64,000 bases of DNA from Streptomyces malaysiense (lineage in GTDB: Bacteria > Actinomycetota > Actinomycetes > Streptomycetales > Streptomycetaceae): NCBI RefSeq assembly GCF_000980885.2, contig NZ_LBDA02000071.1, positions 62,001-126,000 on the forward strand. Direction: 5' to 3'. Under the pieces are notes generated by a model, which was not told the DNA's origin, ran no database searches, and was given only the letters and a program-made list of their open reading frames with translations. The stretch's first letter is position 1. The number at the start of each line of letters is the position of its first letter. Made by a program: the position numbers and the translations under genes. This document shows, piece after piece, positions 42,358 to 51,616 of this stretch.

Positions 42358-43470
42358 GTGGCTACGACGACCGGTGCCGTCTGGGGCCGTGCCGAGCAGC
42401 AGGACTTTCGCAGCAGGGTGCGCGGCACCCTGCTGGGGGCCGCCGTGGGCGACGCGCTCGGCGGGCCCGCCGACGCGCTCACCCTGGAGGAGATCCGCGA
42501 GGCCCACGGGCCCGAGGGACTGCTCGACCTCACCACCGGGCACGGGCGGCGCGGCACCATCACCCACCACACCCAGCTCACCCTGTTCAGCGTGGACGGG
42601 CTGATCCGCGCGCAGGTGCGCCGCGACACCGGTGCGTGGCATCCGCCGACCGATCTGCACCGGGCGTATCTGCGCTGGGCCGCCACCCAGCGGGACTGGG
42701 GGCCGGACGAGCGGCGCGCGGAGGACGGCTGGCTGGCCCGCGAGGAGTGGCTGTACACGCGCCGCGAGCCGACCCGGCCGCTGCTCATCGGGTTCGGCGA
42801 CGAGCACATGGGCACGCTGGACAAGCCCAAGAACCCGGCCGAACGGGGGCCGGAGGCGGTCGCCCGCTCCGCGCCCTTCGGACTGCTGGTCGGCTGGGAG
42901 CCCCAGCTCGTCGTCCAGCTCGCGGTGGAGTGCGCGGCGCAGACCCACGGCCACCCGGTCGGCTATCTGTCGGCGGGCGCGTACGCCGTGATCGTGCACG
43001 GACTCGCCCGCGGGGAGAGCCTGGACGGCGCCGTGCAGCAGGCCCTCGCGCTGCTCGCCGTCCGCCCCGGCCACCAGCCGGTCTCCGCCGCCCTCCAGTG
43101 CGCGCTCGGCGCGGTACGGCAGGGCATGCCGAGTCCCGCGCGGGTGGCGGAACTGACCGGCGACGGCACGGCCGACGGGCTGCTCGCGGCCGCCGTCTAC
43201 TGCGCCCTGGTCGGCGAGGACGTACGGCACGGCCTGTGTCTCGCCGTCAACCAGAGCGGCCCCTCCGCCGCCGCCGGCGCCCTCACCGGCGCGCTCCTGG
43301 GCGCCCTCCACGGCGAGACCGCCCTCCCCCCGGCCTGGATCGCCGAACTGGAGGGCCGCCCCACCATCCTCGAACTGGCCGACGACTTCGCCATGGAGAT
43401 GACCCAGGGACCCGCCCTGCACGGCCCGGCGGGGTCGGCACCGGGGTGGCTGGCCCGGTACCCGAGGTAG
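42358..43470 (+). CDS. ADP-ribosylglycohydrolase-fold protein, metal ligands degenerate
   Basis: A 370-residue protein with the all-helical ARH/DraG fold: RVRGTLLGAAVGDALGGPAD at the start and NQSGPSAAAGALTGALLGAL near the end. In active enzymes the first metal motif is T-D-D-T and the last is G-D-[ST]-D; here they read THHT and GPSA. The usual Mg-binding acidic residues are therefore missing and hydrolase activity is doubtful. It may bind ADP-ribosylated ligands without cleaving them. The GTG start follows GAGGAGG. Confidence 0.8.
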   Translation: MATTTGAVWGRAEQQDFRSRVRGTLLGAAVGDALGGPADALTLEEIREAHGPEGLLDLTTGHGRRGTITHHTQLTLFSVDGLIRAQVRRDTGAWHPPTDLHRAYLRWAATQRDWGPDERRAEDGWLAREEWLYTRREPTRPLLIGFGDEHMGTLDKPKNPAERGPEAVARSAPFGLLVGWEPQLVVQLAVECAAQTHGHPVGYLSAGAYAVIVHGLARGESLDGAVQQALALLAVRPGHQPVSAALQCALGAVRQGMPSPARVAELTGDGTADGLLAAAVYCALVGEDVRHGLCLAVNQSGPSAAAGALTGALLGALHGETALPPAWIAELEGRPTILELADDFAMEMTQGPALHGPAGSAPGWLARYPR

Positions 43471-43479
43471 GCCCCTGCG

Positions 43480-45417
43480 TCAGGGCTGCTTCAGGGCGTC
43501 GGGACACGGCGTGCCCCGCGGCAGCTGGTACGGGGCCGCCAGGCGGTACGTGCCCGCCCGCGGCGCGATCAGCATCGTCCACTTGTCGCCGTTCGCGTCT
43601 TCCGGGGTCTCCATGAGGCACCCGTTGAGGTTGCGGTACTTCTTCTCCGTGCCCGGCGGCGAGGGGATCGGCTGCGGTCCCTTCAGGCTCTTGCCGTCGG
43701 CGTCGACCACGCTGAGCCAGGGGGAGTAGGGGATCCGGATCAGGATCCGGCCGGCCTGCCGCACGTCCAGGGTCATCTCGCCCTGCTCGGCCCGGTCCAC
43801 CCGCGCGTGCGGCTCGGCAAGCGGCGTCGGGTCGGTCACCCGGAACAACTGCCAGTTGGCGTCGCCCCAGATCTGCGTCAGGTACGGCATCCCGCGCCGC
43901 AGCAGCTGCCGCTCGCGCTGGCCGCCGTCCCCGTCCGGGTTGTCCTTGGGCAGCACCACGAAGTGCACGGCCCACCGCTGGAGCCACTCGTGGTAGTTCG
44001 CCGAGTTGAGCGTGTCGTCGTAGAAGAGCGGGTTGCGCTCCATGTCGGCCTGCCGGTTCCAGCCGCGCGCCAGGTTGACGTACGGCGCGAGCGCCGACGC
44101 CTCCCGGTGCGAACGCGCCGGCACGACCTCGACGCGCTCCCGCTCGGCGCCGACCTTCTGCAACTGGTTGATCAGCGGCGCCAGCTCGCGCGCCCAGGAC
44201 GCGGTCGGGGTCGTGTGCACGATGTCGTCGACCGACTTGTAGCCGATCCACCCGACGAACCCCAGGAACGCCACCACCGTCGCGTACCACTTCCGCGATC
44301 TCGGCACGGTGAACGGCAGCGCCGCGATCAGCGTCGCGCCCGCGAACAGCATCGGCAGCCGCGAGATGTTCGAACCGATCTGCGAGCTGACCAGCCACAC
44401 CCCCACGACCATGACGCTGTAGACGGCCGCCGTCAGCCGGACCGTGATCCACTCCTTCGGCACCAGGAACAGGCAGAGCAGGCCGTACAGCAGCGGCATG
44501 ACCACTGAGCCGATCGTCATCGGCTGGGTACCGGAGAAGGGGAAGAGGAAGTACGACGCGGCCACCACCGCCGCGGGCGCCAGCCCGAGCGCCCACGCGC
44601 CCGGCCGCCGCTTCTGCAGGAACAGCGCGACCGCGACCAGTCCGACGAAGAGCCCGGAGACCGGCGAGGCCATGGTGGAGAGCCCGGCCAGCGGGGCCGC
44701 CACCGCGGCCTTCGCCCAGCGTTTGTGCCGCCAGCGGTACGGCCAGCAGAACACCGCCGCCACCGCGCCGAGCGCGATCATCGTGCCGAGCCCGAAGGTC
44801 ACCCGGCCCGACAGCGCGTTGCACAGCAGCGCGAACACCCCGGCCATCGAGGCCCACAGGGGGTTCCGTACGGCCCGGCTGCGGATGAGGATCAGCGTGA
44901 GCAGGCCCGCCGAGACGGTACCGGCGGCCATCATCGTCGTACGGACGCCGAGGATGGCCATCAGATACGGCGACACCACGCTGTACGACACCGGGTGCAT
45001 GCCGCCGTACCAGGCGAGGTTGTACGCCGAGTCCGGGTGCCGGCCGACGAACTCCGCCCAGGCGTCCTGCGCCGCGAGGTCGCCGCCACTGTTCGCGAAC
45101 GTGAAGAACCAGATGATGTGCAGCACGCCCGCGAGCGCGGTGACCCACAGGACGGGGTGGCGCAGCATGCGGGCGCGGAGGGGTTCGAGGGGGGCGAGGA
45201 GGCGCGCGAGGCGGCCGCCGGGCGTCTCGGGGGCCGCGGGGGCGCGTCTGCCGGCGCCCGGCGAGTCCGTCCCGCCCGGCGCGTCCGTACGGCCGCTCGG
45301 GTGACGCGTACGACCCTTCGCGCCGGTGTCCGCGTCAGGCGTGGACAGGCGTATTCGTGGGCCGTTTTCCGGGCCCGGTCCGGCGTCGTCGGCGCGTGTC
45401 GGCTCCGTAGTGGCCAC
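43480..45417 (-). CDS. Polytopic membrane protein, possibly glycosyltransferase-C-like
   Basis: A 645-residue protein. A disordered, charged N-terminal tail (about 75 residues) is followed by about ten membrane helices (residues about 87-390) and a large C-terminal extracytoplasmic domain (about 400-645) with a beta-rich end. The loop after helix 1 contains AQDAWAEFVGRHPDSAYNLA, and GMHPVSYSVVSPYLMA follows. The layout fits GT-C-type enzymes or related Streptomyces membrane proteins often mislabelled MFS. Function is unknown. It is convergent with the ARH-fold gene. Confidence 0.6.
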   Translation of the reverse strand: MATTEPTRADDAGPGPENGPRIRLSTPDADTGAKGRTRHPSGRTDAPGGTDSPGAGRRAPAAPETPGGRLARLLAPLEPLRARMLRHPVLWVTALAGVLHIIWFFTFANSGGDLAAQDAWAEFVGRHPDSAYNLAWYGGMHPVSYSVVSPYLMAILGVRTTMMAAGTVSAGLLTLILIRSRAVRNPLWASMAGVFALLCNALSGRVTFGLGTMIALGAVAAVFCWPYRWRHKRWAKAAVAAPLAGLSTMASPVSGLFVGLVAVALFLQKRRPGAWALGLAPAAVVAASYFLFPFSGTQPMTIGSVVMPLLYGLLCLFLVPKEWITVRLTAAVYSVMVVGVWLVSSQIGSNISRLPMLFAGATLIAALPFTVPRSRKWYATVVAFLGFVGWIGYKSVDDIVHTTPTASWARELAPLINQLQKVGAERERVEVVPARSHREASALAPYVNLARGWNRQADMERNPLFYDDTLNSANYHEWLQRWAVHFVVLPKDNPDGDGGQRERQLLRRGMPYLTQIWGDANWQLFRVTDPTPLAEPHARVDRAEQGEMTLDVRQAGRILIRIPYSPWLSVVDADGKSLKGPQPIPSPPGTEKKYRNLNGCLMETPEDANGDKWTMLIAPRAGTYRLAAPYQLPRGTPCPDALKQP

Positions 45418-45612
45418 CTGAAGGCACTCCCCGTGTCCCGTCTTCTGTTCCCGGCCGTTTTCTCCGGTGTTCCCGGCCGCTTCCCGTGCAATTCGCGGCC
45501 GTGTCCCGGGAACCGGCGACCTGCCCGTTTCGTGACGCTAGCACGCACCCCGCCACGGGGCTCCCGGGTGGGGCGCCGTGACGGGGTGCGCGGGGGTGTG
45601 CGGGGCGTGCGC

Positions 45613-48096
45613 TCAGCCGACGCGGGTGAGCTTCGCGCCGAAGCCGGGCTTGGCCAGATCCTGCTGGAGTGCCACCGGGACCTTGATGGCGGCCGTGGTG
45701 CCGTCGCCCACCGTGAGGGTGCCGACCCGGGTGCCGGCCTTCGCGGTGTGCGGGACGGTGTCGGAGGTGAAGGACAGCTTGACCTTCAGGCCCGACCAGC
45801 CGACAGCGGTGACGTCCTGGGTGACCACGATCGGGGTCCGCCCGCCGAGCTGGTCGTCCACGTAGCCGACCACGTCGCCCTTCTTCAGGATCTTCGCCGA
45901 GGTCAGCGCCTGCTCGGCGCCCAGCAGCGCGGTCTTGCTGACGTTGTTGGCCGTGTCGAGGATCGACGGGCCCTTGTGCTGGCCGAGGATCGCGCCGACG
46001 ACGGTGACGGTCTGGCCACCGACCTTCTTGCGGGCGGCGAAGAGCAGGTTGCCGCCGGCCGCGGTGGTGGTGCCGGTCTTCAGGCCGATCGCGCCGATCC
46101 AGTAGGGCAGCGAGTTGTAGTTCGGCCAGTTGTGGCCGGTCGGGTCGGTCCAGCTCGCCGCGCTGGTGATGGCGACCAGGGCGGGGATCTTCACCACCGC
46201 GCGGCCGATCTTCACCTGGTCCTCGGCGGTGGAGACGGTGGTCTCCTTCAGGCCCGAGGGGTCGGTGTACGTCGTACCGGTCATCCCCAGTTCCTTGGCG
46301 GTGGCGTTCATCTTCTTCACGAACGCCGCCTCCGAACCCGCGTCCCAGCGGGCCAGCAGCCGGGCGATGTTGTTGGCGGAGGGGATCATGACGGCCGACA
46401 GGGCCTGCTTCTCCGTGAGGGAGTCACCGGCGTGGATGGTGTTGAGGGTGGACTCACCGCTCTTGCTGTAGCCGCCCTCCTTCTCCGCCAAGGCGTCCAC
46501 CTTGATCTTCGGGCCCTCCTGACCCGGCTTCAGCGGGTGGTCGCGCAGGATGATGTACGCGGTCATCGTCTTGGCGACCGAGCCGATGGCGACCGGGGTC
46601 TGCTTGCCGAAGTTCCCCATCGTGCCGATGCCGTCGCCGTCCATCCAGCCCTGGCCCTCGCTCGGCCACGGCAGGTTCACCTGGCCGCCGTCGAAGGTGT
46701 AGCTGTCCTTCGCGGTGAGCGCGAGGGTGGGGGACGGGAGGGGGCGCAGCGTCTGTACGACCGCGAAGACGATCACCAGCAGGATGACCAGCGGGGTCCA
46801 GATCTTGACCCGCCGCAGGAGCGTGCGGGTCGGGGTCTCCGGGGGCGGCGGGGTGTTGGTCAGCTCCGCCAGGAGGTCGAGCGGGGGCCTGGGGGGCAGC
46901 GGCTGCTGGGTGGTGCGCTCGGGGCCGACCTGGGGAACGGCGGTGGTCTCCTCGGCGGGCGCGGACTTGGGCTTGTGCCGGACGTCGTCCTTGAGCGCGA
47001 CGAACGTGCTGGTGCGCTCGGCGTCGGGCTCGTCCTGCTTCGCCCCCTTGCCGACCTTGAGCATGGTCGTGGGCTGGTCGACCTGGTCCTTGGGGCGTAC
47101 GGCCTTGAAGACGGCGGTCGGCCGGTCGACGGTCCCGGCCCCGGCGGTCCCGGCCCCGGCCTCGGACTCGCCGTCGGTCTTCTCGTCCGCACCGTCCGTG
47201 CGGCTCTCGCCGTCGGCCGCGGACGGGTCCTGCGGGTCCTTCGCGCCGCCGTCGGTGTCCGCGGGCTCGCCGGGGGCCTTCCCGGCCGCGCCGGCGTCAG
47301 CCTCGGCGGCGGTGCCGGCCTTCGCCTCGGCGCCGTCCTTCGTCCCGGCGTCCGCCGGGGTCTTCGGCCGGGCGCCGGCCTTCGCGCCGGCGTCGGCCTT
47401 CCCGGCCGCGCCGTCCGCCGGGTCCTCCGCCTCCGCCTCGGCACCGGCCTCCGTGTCGGACCCGTCCGTCACGGAGGCGCCCGGCTCCGGGTCCCCGGCC
47501 GCGTCGGTCGCCGCACCGGCGTCCGCGTCACCGGCCGGAGTCCCGTCCCCGTCCGCGCCGTCGTCCTGCGCTCCCGGCGCGTCCTCAGCACCGGAACCGG
47601 CGTCCGGCTCCGCGCCGTTGCCCTCGGCGGCCGCCTTCGCGTCCGCACCGGAACCGGTGTCGGTCGCGTCCGCCTCCTCCGCGTCGCTCCCGGAAGCCGC
47701 TCCGGTGCTTATCGCGCCCGTCGCCGCCTTCGTGTTCGCGTCGCCCTCGTCGCCCGCGTCGGGCGCGTCCTCCGCCACCCCGGCGGCGGAACCCTCAGCG
47801 TCCTTCGCGGAGGCGTCCGTTGACGTCTTTGGCCCGTCCGCGTCCCGGACCCATGCCGAGACCGCGTGGCGCAGGGCGGTGTCCTCCTCGACCGCGGGAG
47901 TGCGGAACACCTTCGTCGCGGTGTCCGTGCCGCCGTTCGAGGAATCCTTTTGCCCGGCGCCGGTACTCCCGCCGGACCCGCCTCGGGCCACCGCGAGGCG
48001 GGGATCGCGGGCCTCGGGAACCGAACCCGCGTTCCCCGACGTCGCTCCTGCCGACGACTCACGCTGCTTCGACCTGTCGGGGGACTCGCCCGCCAC
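45613..48096 (-). CDS. D-alanyl-D-alanine carboxypeptidase with long acidic N-terminal tail
   Basis: An 827-residue protein. Residues 1 to about 400 are an Ala/Asp/Glu/Gly-rich low-complexity cytoplasmic tail. A single membrane helix (WTPLVILLVIVFAVVQTL) precedes a penicillin-binding peptidase S11 domain with SVAK (S-x-x-K), SANN (S-x-N) and LKTGTT (KTG). It trims pentapeptide side chains of peptidoglycan. GTG 48096 has GAGGAGG five bases upstream and is preferred over the 17-codon longer frame. The equivalent S. coelicolor gene lies next to a GPP34 gene, as here. Confidence 0.9.
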   Translation of the reverse strand: MAGESPDRSKQRESSAGATSGNAGSVPEARDPRLAVARGGSGGSTGAGQKDSSNGGTDTATKVFRTPAVEEDTALRHAVSAWVRDADGPKTSTDASAKDAEGSAAGVAEDAPDAGDEGDANTKAATGAISTGAASGSDAEEADATDTGSGADAKAAAEGNGAEPDAGSGAEDAPGAQDDGADGDGTPAGDADAGAATDAAGDPEPGASVTDGSDTEAGAEAEAEDPADGAAGKADAGAKAGARPKTPADAGTKDGAEAKAGTAAEADAGAAGKAPGEPADTDGGAKDPQDPSAADGESRTDGADEKTDGESEAGAGTAGAGTVDRPTAVFKAVRPKDQVDQPTTMLKVGKGAKQDEPDAERTSTFVALKDDVRHKPKSAPAEETTAVPQVGPERTTQQPLPPRPPLDLLAELTNTPPPPETPTRTLLRRVKIWTPLVILLVIVFAVVQTLRPLPSPTLALTAKDSYTFDGGQVNLPWPSEGQGWMDGDGIGTMGNFGKQTPVAIGSVAKTMTAYIILRDHPLKPGQEGPKIKVDALAEKEGGYSKSGESTLNTIHAGDSLTEKQALSAVMIPSANNIARLLARWDAGSEAAFVKKMNATAKELGMTGTTYTDPSGLKETTVSTAEDQVKIGRAVVKIPALVAITSAASWTDPTGHNWPNYNSLPYWIGAIGLKTGTTTAAGGNLLFAARKKVGGQTVTVVGAILGQHKGPSILDTANNVSKTALLGAEQALTSAKILKKGDVVGYVDDQLGGRTPIVVTQDVTAVGWSGLKVKLSFTSDTVPHTAKAGTRVGTLTVGDGTTAAIKVPVALQQDLAKPGFGAKLTRVG

Positions 48097-48291
48097 CGAT
48101 GCCTCCTCATGCGCCGCACGCCCACGCGCGCGCCCTGTCCGAACCATGTACCAGTGTCCTGTGTGAGGGCTTGGCCCCTGTGGTAGACGAGAACGACATA
48201 CCTACTGGTTCCCTCACGAACCGGTCACGCACCCTCGACAGACCAATGTGAGAGGGGTCACCCTGTCATTCATCCACGCGGGGAGGCATGG

Positions 48292-49047
48292 ATGGGCAGG
48301 AGCCGCAGAACACTTCCGGAGGAGCTTCTGCTGCTGGCACTGGACCCGACCACGGGTACCACTGCGCAGCCGCAGTCGCTCGACCTCGGTCTGGCCGGTG
48401 CACAGCTAGTGGAGCTGGCGCTGGCCGGACGGATAGCCCCAGACGGGGATCGTATCGCCGTGGTGGTGCCACGGCCGACAGGAGATCCAACTCTGGACTG
48501 CGCGTTGGAGTTGCTGCGAAGGCGCGGCGCTCCGGTGCGAGCCGTCCACTGGATCGGCGGGCCCCGGCTGGGGTTGCGCCAGACGTACCTCTCGCACCTG
48601 GAGCGGTGCGGCATGGTCGCCGCGGTGCCCGGCCAGATGTGCGGGGTGCTGCCGACGACGCGCTACCAGGCGACGGACACGGCCATCAGCCGGGAGATCC
48701 GAGGCCGGCTGGACTCCGCGATCCGCACCGGCGTACCGCCGGACCCGCGGACCGCGGCGCTCGCCGCCCTGGCGCACGCCGTCGGGCTCGGCAAGCATCT
48801 GTATCCGGGCAACGAGGGCCGATCGTCCCGTTCCCGGCTGCGGGATCTGATCCGGCACGATCCGATGGGCGGGCTCGTCGCGCACGCCGTGATGGACGTG
48901 CAGAACGGCGCGGCCGCACAGCCGCGCCGCGGTCCGGCCGCCACGGGCCGGCCGACCGCGCCGGGAGCCCGGAGCGCGGCCGAACCCGCGCACGGGGTGC
49001 CGATGCAGTCGCGCCACGGGGTCATGGCCCGTGCCGTGGCGCACTGA
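48292..49047 (+). CDS. GPP34 family phosphoprotein (Golgi phosphoprotein 3-like)
   Basis: A 251-residue protein with the GPP34 pattern LPEELLLLALDPTTG at the start, LGLAGAQLVELALAGRIA, and the C-terminal IPTGVPPDP-like region and ALAALAHAVGL. In eukaryotes GOLPH3 binds phosphatidylinositol-4-phosphate; bacterial members are of unknown role, though common in Streptomyces. The last 55 residues are disordered. ATG 48292 follows GGGGAGG. A perfect terminator lies 57 bp after its stop. Confidence 0.88.
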   Translation: MGRSRRTLPEELLLLALDPTTGTTAQPQSLDLGLAGAQLVELALAGRIAPDGDRIAVVVPRPTGDPTLDCALELLRRRGAPVRAVHWIGGPRLGLRQTYLSHLERCGMVAAVPGQMCGVLPTTRYQATDTAISREIRGRLDSAIRTGVPPDPRTAALAALAHAVGLGKHLYPGNEGRSSRSRLRDLIRHDPMGGLVAHAVMDVQNGAAAQPRRGPAATGRPTAPGARSAAEPAHGVPMQSRHGVMARAVAH

Positions 49048-49103
49048 TCCGCACCGCGCCGCGACGAACGTCCCCACAGGCCCGGTTCGGGAGCCGCAGG
49101 CAG

Positions 49104-49141
49104 AGCGGGGTGGCGGGACCTCCGGGTCCCGCCACCCCGCT
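49104..49141. terminator. Perfect 17-bp hairpin terminator
   Basis: AGCGGGGTGGCGGGACC (49104-49120) pairs without mismatch with 49125-49141 around a TCCG loop. It ends the GPP34 transcript; no T-tract is needed for many Streptomyces terminators. Confidence 0.88.
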
Positions 49142-49328
49142 CGGCCGTATCCGTGGCCCCGCGTGTCCCGGGCATCCCGGGCGGCCCGGGTGAACCGGCG
49201 TCCGAACAGACGCCTGTGCGTGCCGCATATCGAGCATTTCCCAGCGCTGGCGAGCGCCTTGGTGGCAGTCTGCTCAGCAGCAGATACGGAAAGTGTCAGT
49301 ACAGGCAGCAGCCGGAGGTGCGCGTCCC

Positions 49329-50186
49329 GTGGCGTCCAATGTCAATCCCACCGTAAGGCGGCGCCGGCTGGGCCAGGAGCTTCGAAAACTCCGCGAGCAG
49401 AAGAACATGACGGCCGAAGAGGTCGCCGAGCGCCTGCTCGTGTCCCAGTCGAAGATCAGCCGTCTGGAGAACGGCCGCCGCAGCATCAGCCAGCGCGACG
49501 TCCGCGACCTGTGCGGGGTCTACGAGGTCGAGGACCAGCGGGTCGTGGACTCGCTGATGGAGATGGCCCGGGACTCCAGACAGCAGGGTTGGTGGCACAC
49601 CTTCGGGGACATCCCCTACAGCGTGTACATCGGTCTGGAGACCGACGCCGAGTCGCTGCGGGTCTACGAACCCCAGATCGTCACCGGCCTGCTCCAGACC
49701 CCGGCGTACGCCGAGGCGCTGGTGCGCGGTGCGCTGCCCGAGACATCGGCCGCGGAGATCGAGAAGCGGGTGGGCGTGCGCATGCGCCGCCAGGAGCGGA
49801 TCACCACCGAGAACGAACCGCTGCGGCTCTGGATCGTCCTGGACGAGGCCGCGCTGCACCGGGTCGTCGGCGGCAAGCATGTGATGCGCGAGCAGCTGGA
49901 GCACCTCCTCAAGCTGTCCGAGCTGCCCCATGTCACCGTGCAGGTCATGCCGTTCGAGGTGGGCGCGCATCCGGGGCTCAACGGCCAGTACGCGATCCTG
50001 GAGTTCGCGGACGCGGCCGACTCCAGCGTGGTCTACCTGGAGGGCGTCACCAGCGACCTGTACCTGGAGAAGGCCCAGGACGTGCAGAAGTACGCCGTGA
50101 TGTACGAGCATCTGCGGGCCCAGTCCCTCAGCGTGGAGGCGTCCCGGCAGTTGATCGACGAGACGGCCCGGAGGTACACCGACTAG
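49329..50186 (+). CDS. XRE family regulator with DUF5753 domain
   Basis: A 285-residue protein. An N-terminal helix-turn-helix (MTAEEVAERLLVSQSKISRL, residues about 27-46) is followed by the DUF5753 domain (EPQIVTGLLQTPAYAEALV, LEHLLKLSELPHVTVQVMPF). GTG 49329 with GGAGG 10 bp upstream is preferred to the earlier frame start at 49293. Such regulators pair with a DUF397 protein (at 50375) and act in development or antibiotic control. It is intact, unlike the copy at 37505-38318. Confidence 0.9.
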   Translation: MASNVNPTVRRRRLGQELRKLREQKNMTAEEVAERLLVSQSKISRLENGRRSISQRDVRDLCGVYEVEDQRVVDSLMEMARDSRQQGWWHTFGDIPYSVYIGLETDAESLRVYEPQIVTGLLQTPAYAEALVRGALPETSAAEIEKRVGVRMRRQERITTENEPLRLWIVLDEAALHRVVGGKHVMREQLEHLLKLSELPHVTVQVMPFEVGAHPGLNGQYAILEFADAADSSVVYLEGVTSDLYLEKAQDVQKYAVMYEHLRAQSLSVEASRQLIDETARRYTD

Positions 50187-50374
50187 GTCCCGGCCGCGGA
50201 GGGCGCGTCATCGTACAGGGTGAACGCGCTTCCCTGGAAGGCACGTTGGAATATGCCATCCGGTCGAGTGAACGCCGCCTCCGGCTGCGGCAGTTGCCCG
50301 GTAGCGTCGATCACGCCAATCGGACATCGCGTTGGCGTGAACCGCACTACCGCAACTCGCACACAGGAGTGGAC

Positions 50375-50566
50375 ATGGCACTGATTCAGGGCGCTTCGGA
50401 GACGTGGCTGAAGTCCTCCTACTCCGCGGGCAACGGCGCCTGCGTGGAGGTCAAGTCGCCCGTCACCGCCGAACTGGCCGTCCGTGACTCCAAGGTCGTC
50501 GAGGGGCCGGTCCTGGCCTTCCCCGCCGCCGCGTGGAACGCCTTCGTGGACTCGGTCAAGGCCTAA
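50375..50566 (+). CDS. DUF397 protein, partner of the XRE regulator
   Basis: A 63-residue protein: WLKSSYSAGNGACVEVKSPV, AVRDSKVVEGPVLAFPAAAW, NAFVDSVKA, the standard DUF397 pattern. The ATG at 50375 follows AGGAGTGG. It is separated from the XRE gene by 188 bp, so it may have its own promoter. Likely partner or antagonist of that regulator. Confidence 0.9.
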   Translation: MALIQGASETWLKSSYSAGNGACVEVKSPVTAELAVRDSKVVEGPVLAFPAAAWNAFVDSVKA

Positions 50567-50621
50567 AGAGCTCGTCCCTGACCCTCGTTCCGACGAACAC
50601 AACAGCACACGCACCACCCAA

Positions 50622-50661
50622 GAGCCCTCTCGACCAGACGCCGTCCTTGCCGAGAGGGCTC
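50622..50661. terminator. Bidirectional terminator between DUF397 and MerR genes
   Basis: GAGCCCTCTCG (50622-50632) pairs perfectly with CGAGAGGGCTC (50651-50661) across an 18-base loop. It lies between two convergent genes. Confidence 0.8.
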
Positions 50662-50675
50662 GGTCGTGCCCGGAC

Positions 50676-51530
50676 TCAGCGGGCGCGCACCGGGAACGCC
50701 ACGTCGCACACCGGGTCCTCGGGTCCCGCCGCCGTCCAGTCGGCGAAGTAGATCTCCCGGCAGGGCCCGGCAGGCTCCAGCCCCTCCCGGCCCAGCCACT
50801 CCTCCACCGCCTCGAACGCGGCGAGGATCTGCGGATGCGCCACCTGCGCCTTGGTGATCCGGACGTACGCCAGCCGGGCCGCCGGCTCCACCCGCACCCC
50901 GGTCTCCCGGCCCCGGCCCTGCCGTGCGGCCCAGGCCCGTGCCGCCGCCTCGTCGGCCACCGGCACGCAGGCCTCCGCGGGCCCGTCGCTCTCCGTCGAC
51001 ACCTCGGCGTGGTAGACGACGAACGGCGCCGCCGCCACGCCCCCGCACTCCCGGGCGGCGGCCTCGAGCCGGCCCAGCGAGGCGCCGATCCAGGCCGGCA
51101 GCTCGTCCGCCAGCGTGTGCCGCGACTCGGTGATCACCACCCGCGCCGGCACGTCCACCGTCTCGACCGCGAACTTCCCGTACATCTCTTCACTCCTCCC
51201 GGACAGCCGTCCACGGAGGTACTCGGCGAGGGTCCGCTGCCCGGCCAGCCGGGCCTCCACGTCCGCCCAGTAGGCGCCCAGCAGCCGGGCCGCCTCCCCG
51301 CCCTCGGCCCCGGCCACCTCGGCGATCCGGGCCAGCGGCATGTCCAGCCGCCGCAGCAGGGCCACCAGCCGGGCGCGCTCGACCTGGGCGGCACGGTAGT
51401 AGCGGTAGCCGCTCGATTCGTCGACGTACGCCGGGGCGAGCAGGCCGAGGCGGTCGTAGAGCCGCAGGGCCTTGGCGGACAGCCGGGCCCGCGCGGCGAA
51501 CGCCCCGATGGTGAGCAGATCCTCGTGCAC
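50676..51530 (-). CDS. MerR family regulator with GyrI-like effector domain
   Basis: A 284-residue protein. The N-terminal MerR winged helix (LLTIGAFAARARLSAKALRL, YDRLGLLAPAYVDESSGYRY) is followed by a dimer helix and a C-terminal GyrI-like/BmrR-type ligand domain (about residues 130-284). Such regulators bind lipophilic compounds and activate efflux. GTG 51530 is chosen because GGAGG lies 8 bases upstream; an ATG at 51539 abuts the same site. The gene appears monocistronic. Confidence 0.87.
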   Translation of the reverse strand: MHEDLLTIGAFAARARLSAKALRLYDRLGLLAPAYVDESSGYRYYRAAQVERARLVALLRRLDMPLARIAEVAGAEGGEAARLLGAYWADVEARLAGQRTLAEYLRGRLSGRSEEMYGKFAVETVDVPARVVITESRHTLADELPAWIGASLGRLEAAARECGGVAAAPFVVYHAEVSTESDGPAEACVPVADEAAARAWAARQGRGRETGVRVEPAARLAYVRITKAQVAHPQILAAFEAVEEWLGREGLEPAGPCREIYFADWTAAGPEDPVCDVAFPVRAR

Positions 51531-51616
51531 CGATGTCATCCTCCGTCGCCGGGCGGTTCCGTCCCGCCCGGCGACGGTGACGCTCGGCCCTGCCCCAGGG
51601 GCAAGGTCAAGCGGGT

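Noticed and set aside
44725..47823. Very long rightward open frame (about 1030 codons)
   Set aside because: It is antisense to the membrane protein and D,D-carboxypeptidase genes, whose domains and motifs are clear; low-complexity, GC-rich coding DNA produces such shadows.
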